The notes beneath the pieces are model-generated. The model worked only from the letters and a program-made list of their open reading frames with translations. It did not search any database and had not been told where the DNA came from. Below are positions 1 through 7,524 of a stretch of 17,796 nucleotides of DNA, one piece after another (the stretch's first letter is position 1; each line of letters opens with the position of its first letter). Both the position numbers and the translations under genes were made by a program. The stretch comes from an uncultured Bacteroidales bacterium (GTDB lineage: Bacteria; Bacteroidota; Bacteroidia; Bacteroidales; P3), in NCBI GenBank assembly GCA_937906975.1, contig CALCUN010000045.1, forward strand, positions 1 through 17,796, written 5' to 3'.

Positions 1-478
1 AAATAATTGAAGGACGATTGATTAAGGCTCTTGCAATAGCGACTCTTTGTTGTTCCCCACCTGATAATTCTGAAGGTTTATGTTCTGCTCTATCGTAAAT
101 GTTTAAAATATTTAACAATTCTTTTGCTTTTTCTATTGCAATAGAGCGTTTTTCTTTTGCAATCAAAGCAGGCATTATAATATTCTCTAAGGCAGTAAAC
201 TCATTTAATAAATAATGAAATTGATAAACAAATCCTATCTCCTTATTTCTAAATTCCGACAATTGTCTTTCATTTAATCCACTAATATCTCTGCCATTTA
301 TCTCTATTTTACCACTATCTGCTTTGTCTAATGTTCCAACAATATTGAGCAAAGTCGTCTTTCCTGCCCCTGAGGCTCCAAGTAGAGTTACTATTTCTTG
401 GGAAGAAATCGAGAGCTCAACATCTTTCAAAACCTGTAAAGCACCATAATATTTATTTAAGCCACTTATTTCTATCAT
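1..478 (-). CDS. lolD: LolD-like ABC transporter ATP-binding protein (3' end outside window)
   Basis: The 159 residues present are the N-terminal part of an ABC ATPase. Walker A is GASGAGKT (about residues 34-41), the Q-loop lies in the stretch YQFHYLLNEFTALENI (85-100), and the signature is LSGGEQQRVAIARAL (138-152); Walker B lies beyond the window edge. The Q-loop wording with F-H and N-E-F-T-A-L-E-N is typical of LolD, the ATPase that powers extraction of outer-membrane lipoproteins from the inner membrane with LolC/E. MacB-type exporters share this family, so the exact substrate is inferred. The ATG at 478 follows the TAA of the upstream patatin gene after one base (TAATATG), which implies translational coupling. 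No separate promoter is seen, so it should be the third gene of the transcript starting near 4023. Confidence 0.85.
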   Translation of the reverse strand, partial: MIEISGLNKYYGALQVLKDVELSISSQEIVTLLGASGAGKTTLLNIVGTLDKADSGKIEINGRDISGLNERQLSEFRNKEIGFVYQFHYLLNEFTALENIIMPALIAKEKRSIAIEKAKELLNILNIYDRAEHKPSELSGGEQQRVAIARALINRPSII

Positions 479-479
479 A

Positions 480-2810
480 TTACTTTTCTATGTTTCTATT
501 ATTAAATATTACAAATCCAAATCCAAAAGACACTCCCCAAGGATTTTGTTTTCCATCTCTTTGATGATAAGAAAATGTTAGGTTAAATGGTCCTATCGGT
601 GTTCTTGCTACGAAAGAGGTGTTTGCTATAAAGTATAATTTTTGGAATGGCGCACCATAGAACGGATTGTCATTGTCTAACGTTTCTATTTGTCTAAATG
701 GCAGATATAAATACGTACCTATTCGTGCTGAAAGGTTCAATCCAAATACATTATCTATTGCAAAAATATTCTCCATTCCCATTGCGGCATACTGATTCGC
801 CCTATACTCTGGCATATAGTTAGTATAGGTTTCTATTGTTGGGCTATAACTTCCCGCATTTAAAAGACTGGATTTATAAGTTAAGAACAAATTTTGGAAA
901 GAGTAAAAGACATCTCCTCTAAGTCCTAAGGTGTAGAAGTTATTCATCGGTATGTGCATTCTACTTCTTGCACTTATTTGCACCCAATTATGCTTCTTAA
1001 AGTCATTGCTATGTTCTGATGTACTACCTTGATAAAATCTTTCTCTACCATTTACATATTGAAAACTTATCTTTTGATAATAACCCTTAGTTGGGTATTG
1101 CCAAGCGTCTAAGCTATTGTATTCGTGATTGAGAGAAAAGGCAAAATTCTTAAATACTGTTTTATCGTTAGTATCTACTGAGGTTATATATTCTCTGTTA
1201 AAGTATTTGTCTTCTACCTCACCAAATCCTATTTTTGCATAAAAGACATCTTTAATTTCTATCGGCATTCCAAAAGAAATTTGCACATTCTTTTCTAATT
1301 GTTCTATGTAATTGATTGGCGAATAGGACAAAATTCCTTTTTTCAATCTATAATAATTCCAATTATTTAGGTTTCCTTCTACCTCTACATAGAATGGTGT
1401 TTTGAAAGATAGGTCTATTTTTCCTTTTACGCCCAAAGAATTGTAATATCTTCCTAAATAGGTATTCAAATTTATGTAATAGGCATTACGATTCAAGAAA
1501 TTATAACTCAATCCTGCGTAAATGAAACTTGTTGGCGAAGTAGAAATGTGTCCTCCTAAATCAAGATTTAATAAACTCTGTGTTTTGACATTTAGATTCA
1601 AAACATAGGCATCAAAAAAATTATTAAAATATAAACTCGGTTGTATATCTTTTATATTATTGTCGGCATATAATGCGATATAATTCTTTTTTAGATTTCT
1701 TGTGTTTAACTTGGATTGACTAAGTCCTTGCAATATGGAATTGGAAACATACTTTTTTTTGCCACCATCAACACCCTGCACACTAATTACTTTGACCTCC
1801 AAATTTGGCTTTCTATCATTAAAGCTTTTTCTTTTGTTTGTCAGCTCGTCTTTGCTGATTGAATCTATCAAAAACTCTCTTATTTCTTTTATCTTAGCCT
1901 CTGCTGCTTCGTAACCAAGTCTTTCACATTCTTTCATCTTATCAAATTGCATTATACTAATGCCTGTAAGATTTGGCTCTATTAAAACTGCACTCTGACA
2001 ATCGATTTGGTAATCGGTGTCTTGAGTTAGCATATTTTCTATATAAGAACGAATGTCGCCTTCTTTTGGTGGAGCAAAATTTCCCGCAACTTTAACTCCT
2101 ATTACTATGTCGGGATTGTAATTTTCCAACATTTCCTTAGCTGGAAAGTTGTTGTACATTCCGCCATCAAACATAATTTTTCCATCTATCTTGATTGGCT
2201 CAAACATAAATGGAAAACTCATAGATGCTCTTATAGCTAAACCCAAATCTCCCTCACGTAAAATACTTGCTTTTGAAGATTCTATGTCGGCAGCTACACA
2301 AAAATATGGTATCATCAAGCTATCAAAATTGCTATTAGCCACTTTGGTAGCACCAGAAAAGATTTCCATAAAAGCATAGTCCATTTGAATAGGATCAACT
2401 ACGCTTGCTGGAATTTGAAGTTTAAAATTATCCTCTGTGTCAAAAGAAAAACTAACTACTTTTGCAGAAGGGCTTTTCTTTTTATAGTAATAAGTATATT
2501 CATCTTCTATTTTACCACTCACCCAATATTGAAACTCCTCTGAATAGAAAAGATTTGAAATTTCCTCTAAGCTATAACCAGAAGCATATAAGCCTCCGAC
2601 AATAGCACCCATAGAAGTTCCACAAATATAATCAATAGGTATATTAGCCTCTTCAAGCGCGCGCAAAACACCAAGGTGAGCCAAGCCTCTTGCACCGCCT
2701 CCCCCAAGAACAACTCCCACAGTTTGACGTCTTTCCTCCTGCCCTAAAACTACATTTGAGAGCAAGAGGAAAAGCATCAATAAAATATACAGTCTTTTAT
2801 GCACAATCAA
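480..2810 (-). CDS. Patatin-like phospholipase fused to a C-terminal outer-membrane barrel
   Basis: A 776-residue protein with an N-terminal signal peptide (charged HKR, then a hydrophobic stretch to about residue 23). The patatin domain follows: oxyanion loop GGGGARG (36-42), nucleophile motif GTSMG with Ser66, and the DGG motif with Asp215 completing the Ser-Asp dyad. A POTRA-like segment lies around 335-395, and the C-terminal ~350 residues are rich in alternating aromatic strands typical of an Omp85/BamA-like barrel. This is the PlpD-type architecture common in Bacteroidota: a lipase domain in the periplasm or at the surface, tethered to a barrel. Substrate is unknown; phospholipid hydrolysis is inferred from family. 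The start is non-ATG: TTG at 2810 or GTG at 2804 keep the charged n-region, while the first ATG (2777) would remove it. The upstream lyase stop is one base away. Confidence 0.88.
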   Translation of the reverse strand: MIVHKRLYILLMLFLLLSNVVLGQEERRQTVGVVLGGGGARGLAHLGVLRALEEANIPIDYICGTSMGAIVGGLYASGYSLEEISNLFYSEEFQYWVSGKIEDEYTYYYKKKSPSAKVVSFSFDTEDNFKLQIPASVVDPIQMDYAFMEIFSGATKVANSNFDSLMIPYFCVAADIESSKASILREGDLGLAIRASMSFPFMFEPIKIDGKIMFDGGMYNNFPAKEMLENYNPDIVIGVKVAGNFAPPKEGDIRSYIENMLTQDTDYQIDCQSAVLIEPNLTGISIMQFDKMKECERLGYEAAEAKIKEIREFLIDSISKDELTNKRKSFNDRKPNLEVKVISVQGVDGGKKKYVSNSILQGLSQSKLNTRNLKKNYIALYADNNIKDIQPSLYFNNFFDAYVLNLNVKTQSLLNLDLGGHISTSPTSFIYAGLSYNFLNRNAYYINLNTYLGRYYNSLGVKGKIDLSFKTPFYVEVEGNLNNWNYYRLKKGILSYSPINYIEQLEKNVQISFGMPIEIKDVFYAKIGFGEVEDKYFNREYITSVDTNDKTVFKNFAFSLNHEYNSLDAWQYPTKGYYQKISFQYVNGRERFYQGSTSEHSNDFKKHNWVQISARSRMHIPMNNFYTLGLRGDVFYSFQNLFLTYKSSLLNAGSYSPTIETYTNYMPEYRANQYAAMGMENIFAIDNVFGLNLSARIGTYLYLPFRQIETLDNDNPFYGAPFQKLYFIANTSFVARTPIGPFNLTFSYHQRDGKQNPWGVSFGFGFVIFNNRNIEK

Positions 2811-2811
2811 T

Positions 2812-3999
2812 TTATTTGATTTTAGCCATAGCCTGTTTTAAATCGTTAATAATATCTTCAACGTTTTCTATACCAACAGAGAATCGTACTAAACCATCTG
2901 TAATGCCAGCACTTTCTCTTGCTTGCTTAGGAACCTTTGAGTGAGTCATAGAGGCAGGGTGTTGAATCAAGGTTTCCACTCCTCCAAGACTTACTGCCAA
3001 AATTGCCATCTTAACATTATCCATCAAAGTACGTCCTGCTTCTAAGCCTCCCTTTAAAGAAAAACTTATCATCGTACCAGGACCTTTCATTTGCTTTTTA
3101 GCCAAATCATATTGTGGGTGATTTTCTAAACCAGGATACTTAACCCATTCCACTTGTGGGCAATTAGAAAGAAATTCTGCTACTTTTATAGCGTTTTCTT
3201 GTGCACGGTCAATTCTAATTCCTAAAGTTTTTAATCCTCTTATTACAAGATATGCTTGATGTGGGTCCATATTTCCACCAAAGTTTACCATCGCATTTCT
3301 TAGCTTAGCATAAACCTCAGCCTCTTTTGCTGCAACAACTCCACCTACGATGTCGGCATGTCCGTTTATGAATTTAGTGATTGAATGTAAAACAACATCT
3401 GCGCCTAAGTCGATAGGGTTTGAAAGATATGGTGAGCAGAATGTGTTATCTACAACAAGCAACGCACCAGCCTTGTGTGCGATTTCTGCACATGCTGCTA
3501 TATCACTTATTTCCATTGTAGGGTTAGCAGGAGTTTCTACATAAAGCATTTTTGTATTAGGACGCATTGCCGCTTTCACCTCATCAAGATTTGCAGTATT
3601 TACGTATGTAGATTCAACACCGAAACGAGACATGTGTTGTTCCATTAAAACTCTTGATGCTCCGTAAACAGCAGATGAAGACACTACATGATCGCCTGCA
3701 TTTAAAAGTCCTAAATAAACAGTACTTACAGCAGCCATTCCAGAAGCCACTGCAACAGAATCGCATGCGTGTTCCAATAATGCGATTTGTCTTTCAAGAG
3801 CCTTAACCGTAGGATTTCCAATACGAGTGTACATATAGCCAGGTTTTACTCCAGCAAAACAATCAGCACCATCTTGCGCAGATTCAAAAGCGAAAGTAGA
3901 AGTTTGATAAATTGGCACAGTAGCCGAGCCATAGTGATCATGATGACCGCTATAGTGAATTAATTGGGAATTAAACCCATATTCCTTTGGATTTTCCAT
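2812..3999 (-). CDS. PLP-dependent sulfur amino acid lyase (cystathionine/methionine gamma-lyase family)
   Basis: A 395-residue Cys/Met metabolism PLP enzyme of normal family length. The PLP-binding lysine is Lys209 in HSITKFINGH; the cofactor aspartate lies in VVDNTFCSPYL (Asp184), and YTRIGNPT (57-64) and SGMAA (86-90) are the usual phosphate/PLP contacts. Overall the wording is closest to methionine gamma-lyases, which split methionine to methanethiol, 2-oxobutyrate and ammonia. However, the cysteine diagnostic of those enzymes (YGC) is Ala114 here (VYGAS), and the usual K-D before the S-P-H motif is replaced by the stretch VNFGGNMDPH (238-247). Cystathionine or homocysteine cleavage is therefore equally plausible. 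It is the first gene of an apparent operon with the patatin and ABC genes and has a clear -7 box 30 bp upstream. Confidence 0.85.
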   Translation of the reverse strand: MENPKEYGFNSQLIHYSGHHDHYGSATVPIYQTSTFAFESAQDGADCFAGVKPGYMYTRIGNPTVKALERQIALLEHACDSVAVASGMAAVSTVYLGLLNAGDHVVSSSAVYGASRVLMEQHMSRFGVESTYVNTANLDEVKAAMRPNTKMLYVETPANPTMEISDIAACAEIAHKAGALLVVDNTFCSPYLSNPIDLGADVVLHSITKFINGHADIVGGVVAAKEAEVYAKLRNAMVNFGGNMDPHQAYLVIRGLKTLGIRIDRAQENAIKVAEFLSNCPQVEWVKYPGLENHPQYDLAKKQMKGPGTMISFSLKGGLEAGRTLMDNVKMAILAVSLGGVETLIQHPASMTHSKVPKQARESAGITDGLVRFSVGIENVEDIINDLKQAMAKIK

Positions 4000-4028
4000 T
4001 GTATTTTTGTTTTAATTATTTACTCTTG

Positions 4029-4036
4029 CAAATTTA
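4029..4036 (-). promoter_or_regulatory. Bacteroidota -7 promoter box for the sulfur lyase operon
   Basis: On the minus strand this reads TAAATTTG followed by C, an exact match to the Bacteroidota TAnnTTTG -7 element, 30 bp before the ATG at 3999. Transcription would begin near 4023, giving a leader of about 24 nt. No clear -33 element is visible; the upstream DNA is A/T rich. Confidence 0.6.
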
Positions 4037-4098
4037 CAACAATAAAACGGAAATAATAATACCTTTTTAAAAATAAACACCTTATGTAAGGATAAGTT

Positions 4099-4127
4099 TT
4101 TCTAAGAAATAATTTTCTAAAGCTAAG
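4099..4127. promoter_or_regulatory. Two CTAAG-core palindrome sites 21 bp apart
   Basis: A perfect TTTCTAAGAAA palindrome (4099-4109, core CTAAG at 4102) is followed by a half-matching GCTAAGAAA (core at 4123). The cores are exactly 21 bp apart. The same motif at the same spacing occurs at 7434-7462 and 15517-15590. Here the pair lies about 66-90 bp upstream of the -7 box of the sulfur lyase gene. Function is inferred as an operator. Confidence 0.5.
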
Positions 4128-4189
4128 AAAACAAAAATTTTTTCTTTGATTTATTTTTTTATTCCTTTGCTTTTTTCTCTATTTTCAAA

Positions 4190-4258
4190 GGGGGGGGGTC
4201 AATTTCACTGACAGAGGGGTATCAATTTCACTGACATAGGGGTGTCAATTTAAATTGA
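4190..4258. repeat. G9 tract followed by 23-bp direct repeats and a 14-bp palindrome
   Basis: Nine consecutive G lead into TCAATTTCACTGACA at 4199 and again at 4222, and a third partial copy TCAATTT at 4245; each is preceded by GGGG and the period is exactly 23 bp. The third copy runs into its own inverse to form the perfect palindrome TCAATTTAAATTGA (4245-4258). The G-rich composition stands out sharply from the surrounding A/T. Multiple short direct repeats of this kind resemble transposase-binding repeats at the ends of IS21-family elements, but no transposase gene is present, so a remnant end is only a hypothesis. Confidence 0.75.
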
Positions 4259-4389
4259 GGACATGAATAATATTATAAATAATAATATAAAAAATAATAA
4301 TATATTTATAAGAAAGAGATTTTTTATTTTTTTTCTTTCATTTAGTTTATTCTTGCATTAAAGCACGAAAAAACAACGTATAGAAAACA

Positions 4390-4422
4390 AAAAGGCGACT
4401 AAGTTAAATTTAGTCGCCTTTT
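4390..4422 (-). terminator. Intrinsic terminator downstream of aspA
   Basis: Perfect 13-bp inverted repeat AAAAGGCGACTAA / TTAGTCGCCTTTT with a 7-nt loop, flanked by T runs on both strands. It begins 20 bp past the aspA stop codon, so its main role should be ending the aspA transcript. There is no plus-strand gene here for it to serve. Confidence 0.88.
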
Positions 4423-4441
4423 TAGTTTCAAAATTGATTGC

Positions 4442-5881
4442 TTATTTTCTTGGTTTGATATCTAATTTAACTGGCGCAATCATGTTTTCTGGTTTTAGTA
4501 TTGTATCTAAGTCTTCTTTTGAAAGAATGTCGTGTTCCAATACTAAATCGTAAACTCCTTTTCCTGTTGCCATAGCTTCTTTTGCTATCTTTGTAGAGTT
4601 TTTGTATCCGATGATTGGGTTTAATGCTGTAACGATTCCAATAGAACCTTTTACTTGACGTTCGCAGTTTTCAACATCTGCTTTGATTCCGTCAATACAT
4701 AATGTTCTTAATGTATCAAATCCGTTTGTTAATAGGTCGATTGATTCGAATAAACAGTAAACTAATACTGGTTCCATAACGTTCAATTCTAATTGAGCGT
4801 TTTCTGCTGCAAGCATTACTGCTGTATCGTTTCCTATTACTTTGTAGCAAAGTTGGTTCATTACTTCTGGTATAACAGGGTTTACTTTTCCTGGCATGAT
4901 TGATGAACCTGGTTGCATTTCAGGTAAGAATAATTCGTGGATTCCACATCTTGGACCTGATCCCATCAAACGTAAGTCGTTGCATATTTTGATTGCTTTT
5001 AATGCTATACGTTTCAATTCTGATGAGTAGCCTACAAGTACTGATGTATCTGATGTTACTTCTACTAAGTCTTCTGCTAATGTTACGTTCCAGCCTGTTA
5101 TTTCTCTTAAAGCTTCTGTACAAAGTTTGCTGTAACCTGGTTCTGAACAGATTCCTGTTCCTATCGCTGTTGCTCCCATGTTAATACATAATAATTCTTC
5201 TGCTGCATTGTTTAGGTTAGCGATTTCTCTTCTGATTAGGTTAGCAAATCCTTTGAATGTTTGACCAAGTGTCATTGGAACTCCGTCTTGTAATTGAGTT
5301 CTTCCCATTTTGATTATTTGAGAAAACTCTTCTGCTTTTTTGTCTAATGACTCAACGATTTTAGTCATTGCTTCAGCAAGTCTTCTGTTTTCTAAATATA
5401 ATCCAAAGTGGAATGCTGTTGGATAAGCATCGTTTGTAGATTGTGATGCGTTTAGGTGGTCGTTTGGAGAACAAAATTCGTATTGTCCGTGTTCTTTACC
5501 CATTATTTCTAATGCACGGTTTGCAAGTACTTCGTTCGCATTCATGTTTACTGTTGTACCTGCGCCTCCTTGTATCATGTCAGAAAGGAAAAATTCGTGG
5601 TGTTTTCCTTCAAATAATTCATCACAAGCTTGAGAGATTGCTTTGAATTGTTCGTCTGTTAATTTACCTTGTTTGTGGTTTGCAACGGCTGCTCCTTTTT
5701 TTGTTAAGGCCATACCTTTTATAAAGTTAGGATAGTCGTTCATTAACTTACCTGAGATTTTGAAGTTTTCAAAACCTCTTACTGATTGCACGCCATATAA
5801 TGCTTCAACAGGAATTTCTCTTGTTCCTATTAAGTCTGTTTCTTGACGTGTCTTGCCTGAATATTTTGTTGTGTCAACCAT
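4442..5881 (-). CDS. aspA: Aspartate ammonia-lyase (aspartase)
   Basis: A 479-residue member of the aspartase/fumarase superfamily that interconverts L-aspartate with fumarate and ammonia in the cytoplasm. Family signatures are all present: SQSTNDAYPTA (146-156), the substrate-binding GATAIGTG (236-243), and the SS-loop GSSIMPGKVNP (325-335), where Ser326 is the expected catalytic base and Lys332 the conserved lysine. The M-P-G-K version and the GTG segment favour aspartase over class II fumarase. In fermentative Bacteroidota it can feed aspartate into fumarate respiration or generate ammonia. It is probably monocistronic: its own -7 box lies 50 bp upstream and a strong terminator follows. 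The ATG at 5881 is the only sensible start and matches family length. Confidence 0.95.
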   Translation of the reverse strand: MVDTTKYSGKTRQETDLIGTREIPVEALYGVQSVRGFENFKISGKLMNDYPNFIKGMALTKKGAAVANHKQGKLTDEQFKAISQACDELFEGKHHEFFLSDMIQGGAGTTVNMNANEVLANRALEIMGKEHGQYEFCSPNDHLNASQSTNDAYPTAFHFGLYLENRRLAEAMTKIVESLDKKAEEFSQIIKMGRTQLQDGVPMTLGQTFKGFANLIRREIANLNNAAEELLCINMGATAIGTGICSEPGYSKLCTEALREITGWNVTLAEDLVEVTSDTSVLVGYSSELKRIALKAIKICNDLRLMGSGPRCGIHELFLPEMQPGSSIMPGKVNPVIPEVMNQLCYKVIGNDTAVMLAAENAQLELNVMEPVLVYCLFESIDLLTNGFDTLRTLCIDGIKADVENCERQVKGSIGIVTALNPIIGYKNSTKIAKEAMATGKGVYDLVLEHDILSKEDLDTILKPENMIAPVKLDIKPRK

Positions 5882-5930
5882 TTTGATTTGTATTTTGTTA
5901 ATATTTTACTTTTCTCTTTGAAATAAAGTG

Positions 5931-5938
5931 CAAAAGTA
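5931..5938 (-). promoter_or_regulatory. -7 promoter box for aspA
   Basis: Minus strand reads TACTTTTG then CAC, matching TAnnTTTG, about 50 bp before the aspA ATG and starting 11 bp past the stop codon of the upstream decarboxylase gene. Predicted leader is about 44 nt. A -33 element is not clear. Confidence 0.55.
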
Positions 5939-5948
5939 CGAAAGTTTT

Positions 5949-7346
5949 TTAATATCCTAATATTTTTAGCATTGATTTATGGCTTTGTTCTTTTGCAAAT
6001 AGCTTTGTGTACCATTCTCCATTCTCATCTTTATCTAAAATTATGTGTTTTGGTTGTGGTATTAAGCAATGTTGTATTCCTCCATAGCCTGCCAAACTTT
6101 CTTGATAGGCTCCTGTGTGGAAAAAGCCAATATATAAAGGTTCTTCTTCGTCAGAGGAATATTTTGGCAAGAATACTGCGTTGGAATGTACCTCTGCTGA
6201 ATAGTAATCTTGTGAGTCGCAAGTCAATCCTCCAAGAAAGACTCTTTGATATTCATTATCCCATTTATTTATTGGTAGAAGTATAAATCTTTGTCCTATT
6301 CCCCATGTGTCAGGAAGCGTAGTTATGAAAGAGGAGTCTATCATATACCATAGCTCTTTATCGTTTTGGCGTTTTTGGTCTATGATACTATATAATATAC
6401 AGCCTGCTTCTCCTACGGTAAATGAGCCAAATTCTGTAAATATATTTGGTTCTTGTACGCCTTGTTTGTTACAAATATCTTTTATTTGTGCAAGGATTTC
6501 TTCTGCCATGTATTCGTAATCGTATTCAAAGCCTAATGAGTTTTTAATAGGGAAGCCTCCTCCTATATCTAAGCTATCTAAGTCTGGACATACTTTTTTC
6601 AATTCGCAATATACGTTTACGCATTTTTGTAGTTCGTTCCAGTAGTAAGCAGAGTCCTTTATTCCTGTGTTAATGAAGAAATGCAGCATTTTAAGTTTGT
6701 ATTTAGGATTGTTTGCTATCTTTTCTTTATAGAAATCCACAATACAGTTGTATCTAATGCCTAATCGTGAAGTGTAAAAATCGAACATTGGCTCTTCTTC
6801 TGATGCAATACGTATTCCAACATTACAATTGCAATCAACAATAGAGTTCATCGCCTCTATTTCTTCTATATTATCTATTATAGGTATTACATTGGTAAAT
6901 CCATTGCGTATAAGCTCTGCTATATTCTCTATATATTGAGGACGTTTAAAACCATTACACAATATATATTGGTCTTTACCAACTTTTCCTTGTTCATACA
7001 ATTCATTAATTATGTTAATGTCAAAGGCAGAAGATGTTTCTAAGTGAACATCGTTCTTTATCACCTCATCTAAGACGAAAGAGAAATGCGAACTCTTTGT
7101 ACAATAGCAATAATTGTAAGTTCCATTGTAATCTGTTTTTGCTATCGCCACATTAAAAAGCCTTTTAGCTCTTTGAATCTGCGAAGTTATCTTCGGCAAA
7201 AAGGTAATCTTCAAAGGCGTTCCGTATTGTTTAATTATATCCATTAAAGGAATATCATGAAACAATAGTTCATTTTCTTCTGTCTTAAATTCCTCTTGCG
7301 GAAATTCAAATGTTTGTTCAATTAAATCATTGTACTTGTTCTTCAT
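5949..7346 (-). CDS. Short-form arginine-decarboxylase-like type III PLP decarboxylase
   Basis: A 465-residue fold-type III (alanine racemase-like) PLP decarboxylase. The PLP lysine is Lys84 (CYCTKSSHF); the glycine-rich phosphate loop is DIGGGFP (260-266); TEFGSF (304-309) replaces the usual E-P-G-R; and the C-terminal catalytic cysteine is Cys376 in GLTCDSQD. It is much shorter than E. coli-type SpeA (about 650 residues) and lacks its insertions, but matches the compact enzymes annotated as arginine decarboxylase in Bacteroidota, which would supply agmatine for polyamine synthesis. Diaminopimelate or ornithine decarboxylase activity cannot be excluded. The ATG at 7346 is preferred over an in-frame GTG at 7352. 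No agmatinase or spermidine gene is adjacent. It has its own -7 box in the divergent region shared with the FKBP gene. Confidence 0.75.
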   Translation of the reverse strand: MKNKYNDLIEQTFEFPQEEFKTEENELLFHDIPLMDIIKQYGTPLKITFLPKITSQIQRAKRLFNVAIAKTDYNGTYNYCYCTKSSHFSFVLDEVIKNDVHLETSSAFDINIINELYEQGKVGKDQYILCNGFKRPQYIENIAELIRNGFTNVIPIIDNIEEIEAMNSIVDCNCNVGIRIASEEEPMFDFYTSRLGIRYNCIVDFYKEKIANNPKYKLKMLHFFINTGIKDSAYYWNELQKCVNVYCELKKVCPDLDSLDIGGGFPIKNSLGFEYDYEYMAEEILAQIKDICNKQGVQEPNIFTEFGSFTVGEAGCILYSIIDQKRQNDKELWYMIDSSFITTLPDTWGIGQRFILLPINKWDNEYQRVFLGGLTCDSQDYYSAEVHSNAVFLPKYSSDEEEPLYIGFFHTGAYQESLAGYGGIQHCLIPQPKHIILDKDENGEWYTKLFAKEQSHKSMLKILGY

Positions 7347-7416
7347 CTTCACAATCTTTTTTAGTTACTTAAAACAAAAATCAACAATCCAAGTGAGTTG
7401 GTTTGTATTTTCCGTG

Positions 7417-7424
7417 CAAAATTA
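7417..7424 (-). promoter_or_regulatory. -7 promoter box for the arginine-decarboxylase-like gene
   Basis: Minus strand reads TAATTTTG followed by CAC, matching TAnnTTTG; the predicted leader is about 65 nt to the ATG at 7346. A CTTAG core begins exactly 10 bp further upstream (7434), the same offset as in front of glsA. Confidence 0.6.
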
Positions 7425-7433
7425 ATCAAATCG

Positions 7434-7462
7434 CTTAGACTTACCTATTTTTTTCTTAGAAA
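7434..7462. promoter_or_regulatory. Two CTTAG-core sites 21 bp apart in a divergent promoter region
   Basis: A degenerate site GCTTAGAC (core at 7434) and a perfect TTTCTTAGAAA (7452-7462, core at 7455) lie 21 bp apart. They fall between the -7 boxes of the decarboxylase gene (minus) and the FKBP lipoprotein gene (plus), so a bound protein could affect either or both. Confidence 0.5.
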
Positions 7463-7489
7463 AATAATAATTTATCAATAAAATATTTC

Positions 7490-7497
7490 TAAATTTG
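7490..7497 (+). promoter_or_regulatory. -7 promoter box for the FKBP lipoprotein gene
   Basis: TAAATTTG followed by CAC matches the Bacteroidota TAnnTTTG box, 28 bp before the ATG at 7525. The leader would be about 20 nt and almost entirely A/T. Confidence 0.6.
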
Positions 7498-7524
7498 CAC
7501 GTTGTATTATAATATTTTTTAATA

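Larger units (their letters stand above)
4000..4441. other. 442-bp gene-free interval between sulfur lyase and aspA
   Basis: This is the only interval over 300 bp without a gene. From left to right it holds the lyase promoter, an inverted repeat CCTTATGTAAGG (4080-4091), two 21-bp-spaced CTAAG cores, a run of nine G (4190-4198), 23-bp direct repeats ending in a perfect 14-bp palindrome, about 130 bp of extreme A/T with AATAAT-type low complexity, and the aspA terminator. A 32-codon Asn/Ile/Phe-only reading frame from 4263 looks like low-complexity noise. No tRNA or recognisable structured RNA is seen. Confidence 0.7.

Noticed and set aside
4080..4091. CCTTATGTAAGG inverted repeat as a terminator for the sulfur lyase operon or an operator
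   Set aside because: The stem is only 5 bp with a 2-nt centre and there is no T-run; recorded only as part of the intergenic description.
4158..4170. Near-consensus -7 box (TTCCTTTGC) on the plus strand, hinting at a small RNA
   Set aside because: The first A of TAnnTTTG is missing, and no structured RNA or ORF follows before the repeats.
4190..4258. CRISPR-like array
   Set aside because: Only two full copies plus a partial, 23-bp period with 8-bp spacing between 15-mers, and no cas genes; not CRISPR.
4263..4361. Possible 32-codon ORF starting at ATG 4263
   Set aside because: The product is only low-complexity Asn/Ile/Phe/Lys from A/T repeats, with no promoter or family signal.
4920..5646. 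Opposite-strand open frames within aspA and other genes
   Set aside because: These are shadows of strongly supported coding sequences and show no motifs of their own.
7347..7352. GTG start for the arginine-decarboxylase-like gene at 7352
   Set aside because: An in-frame ATG lies two codons downstream and nothing conserved is gained by the GTG start.
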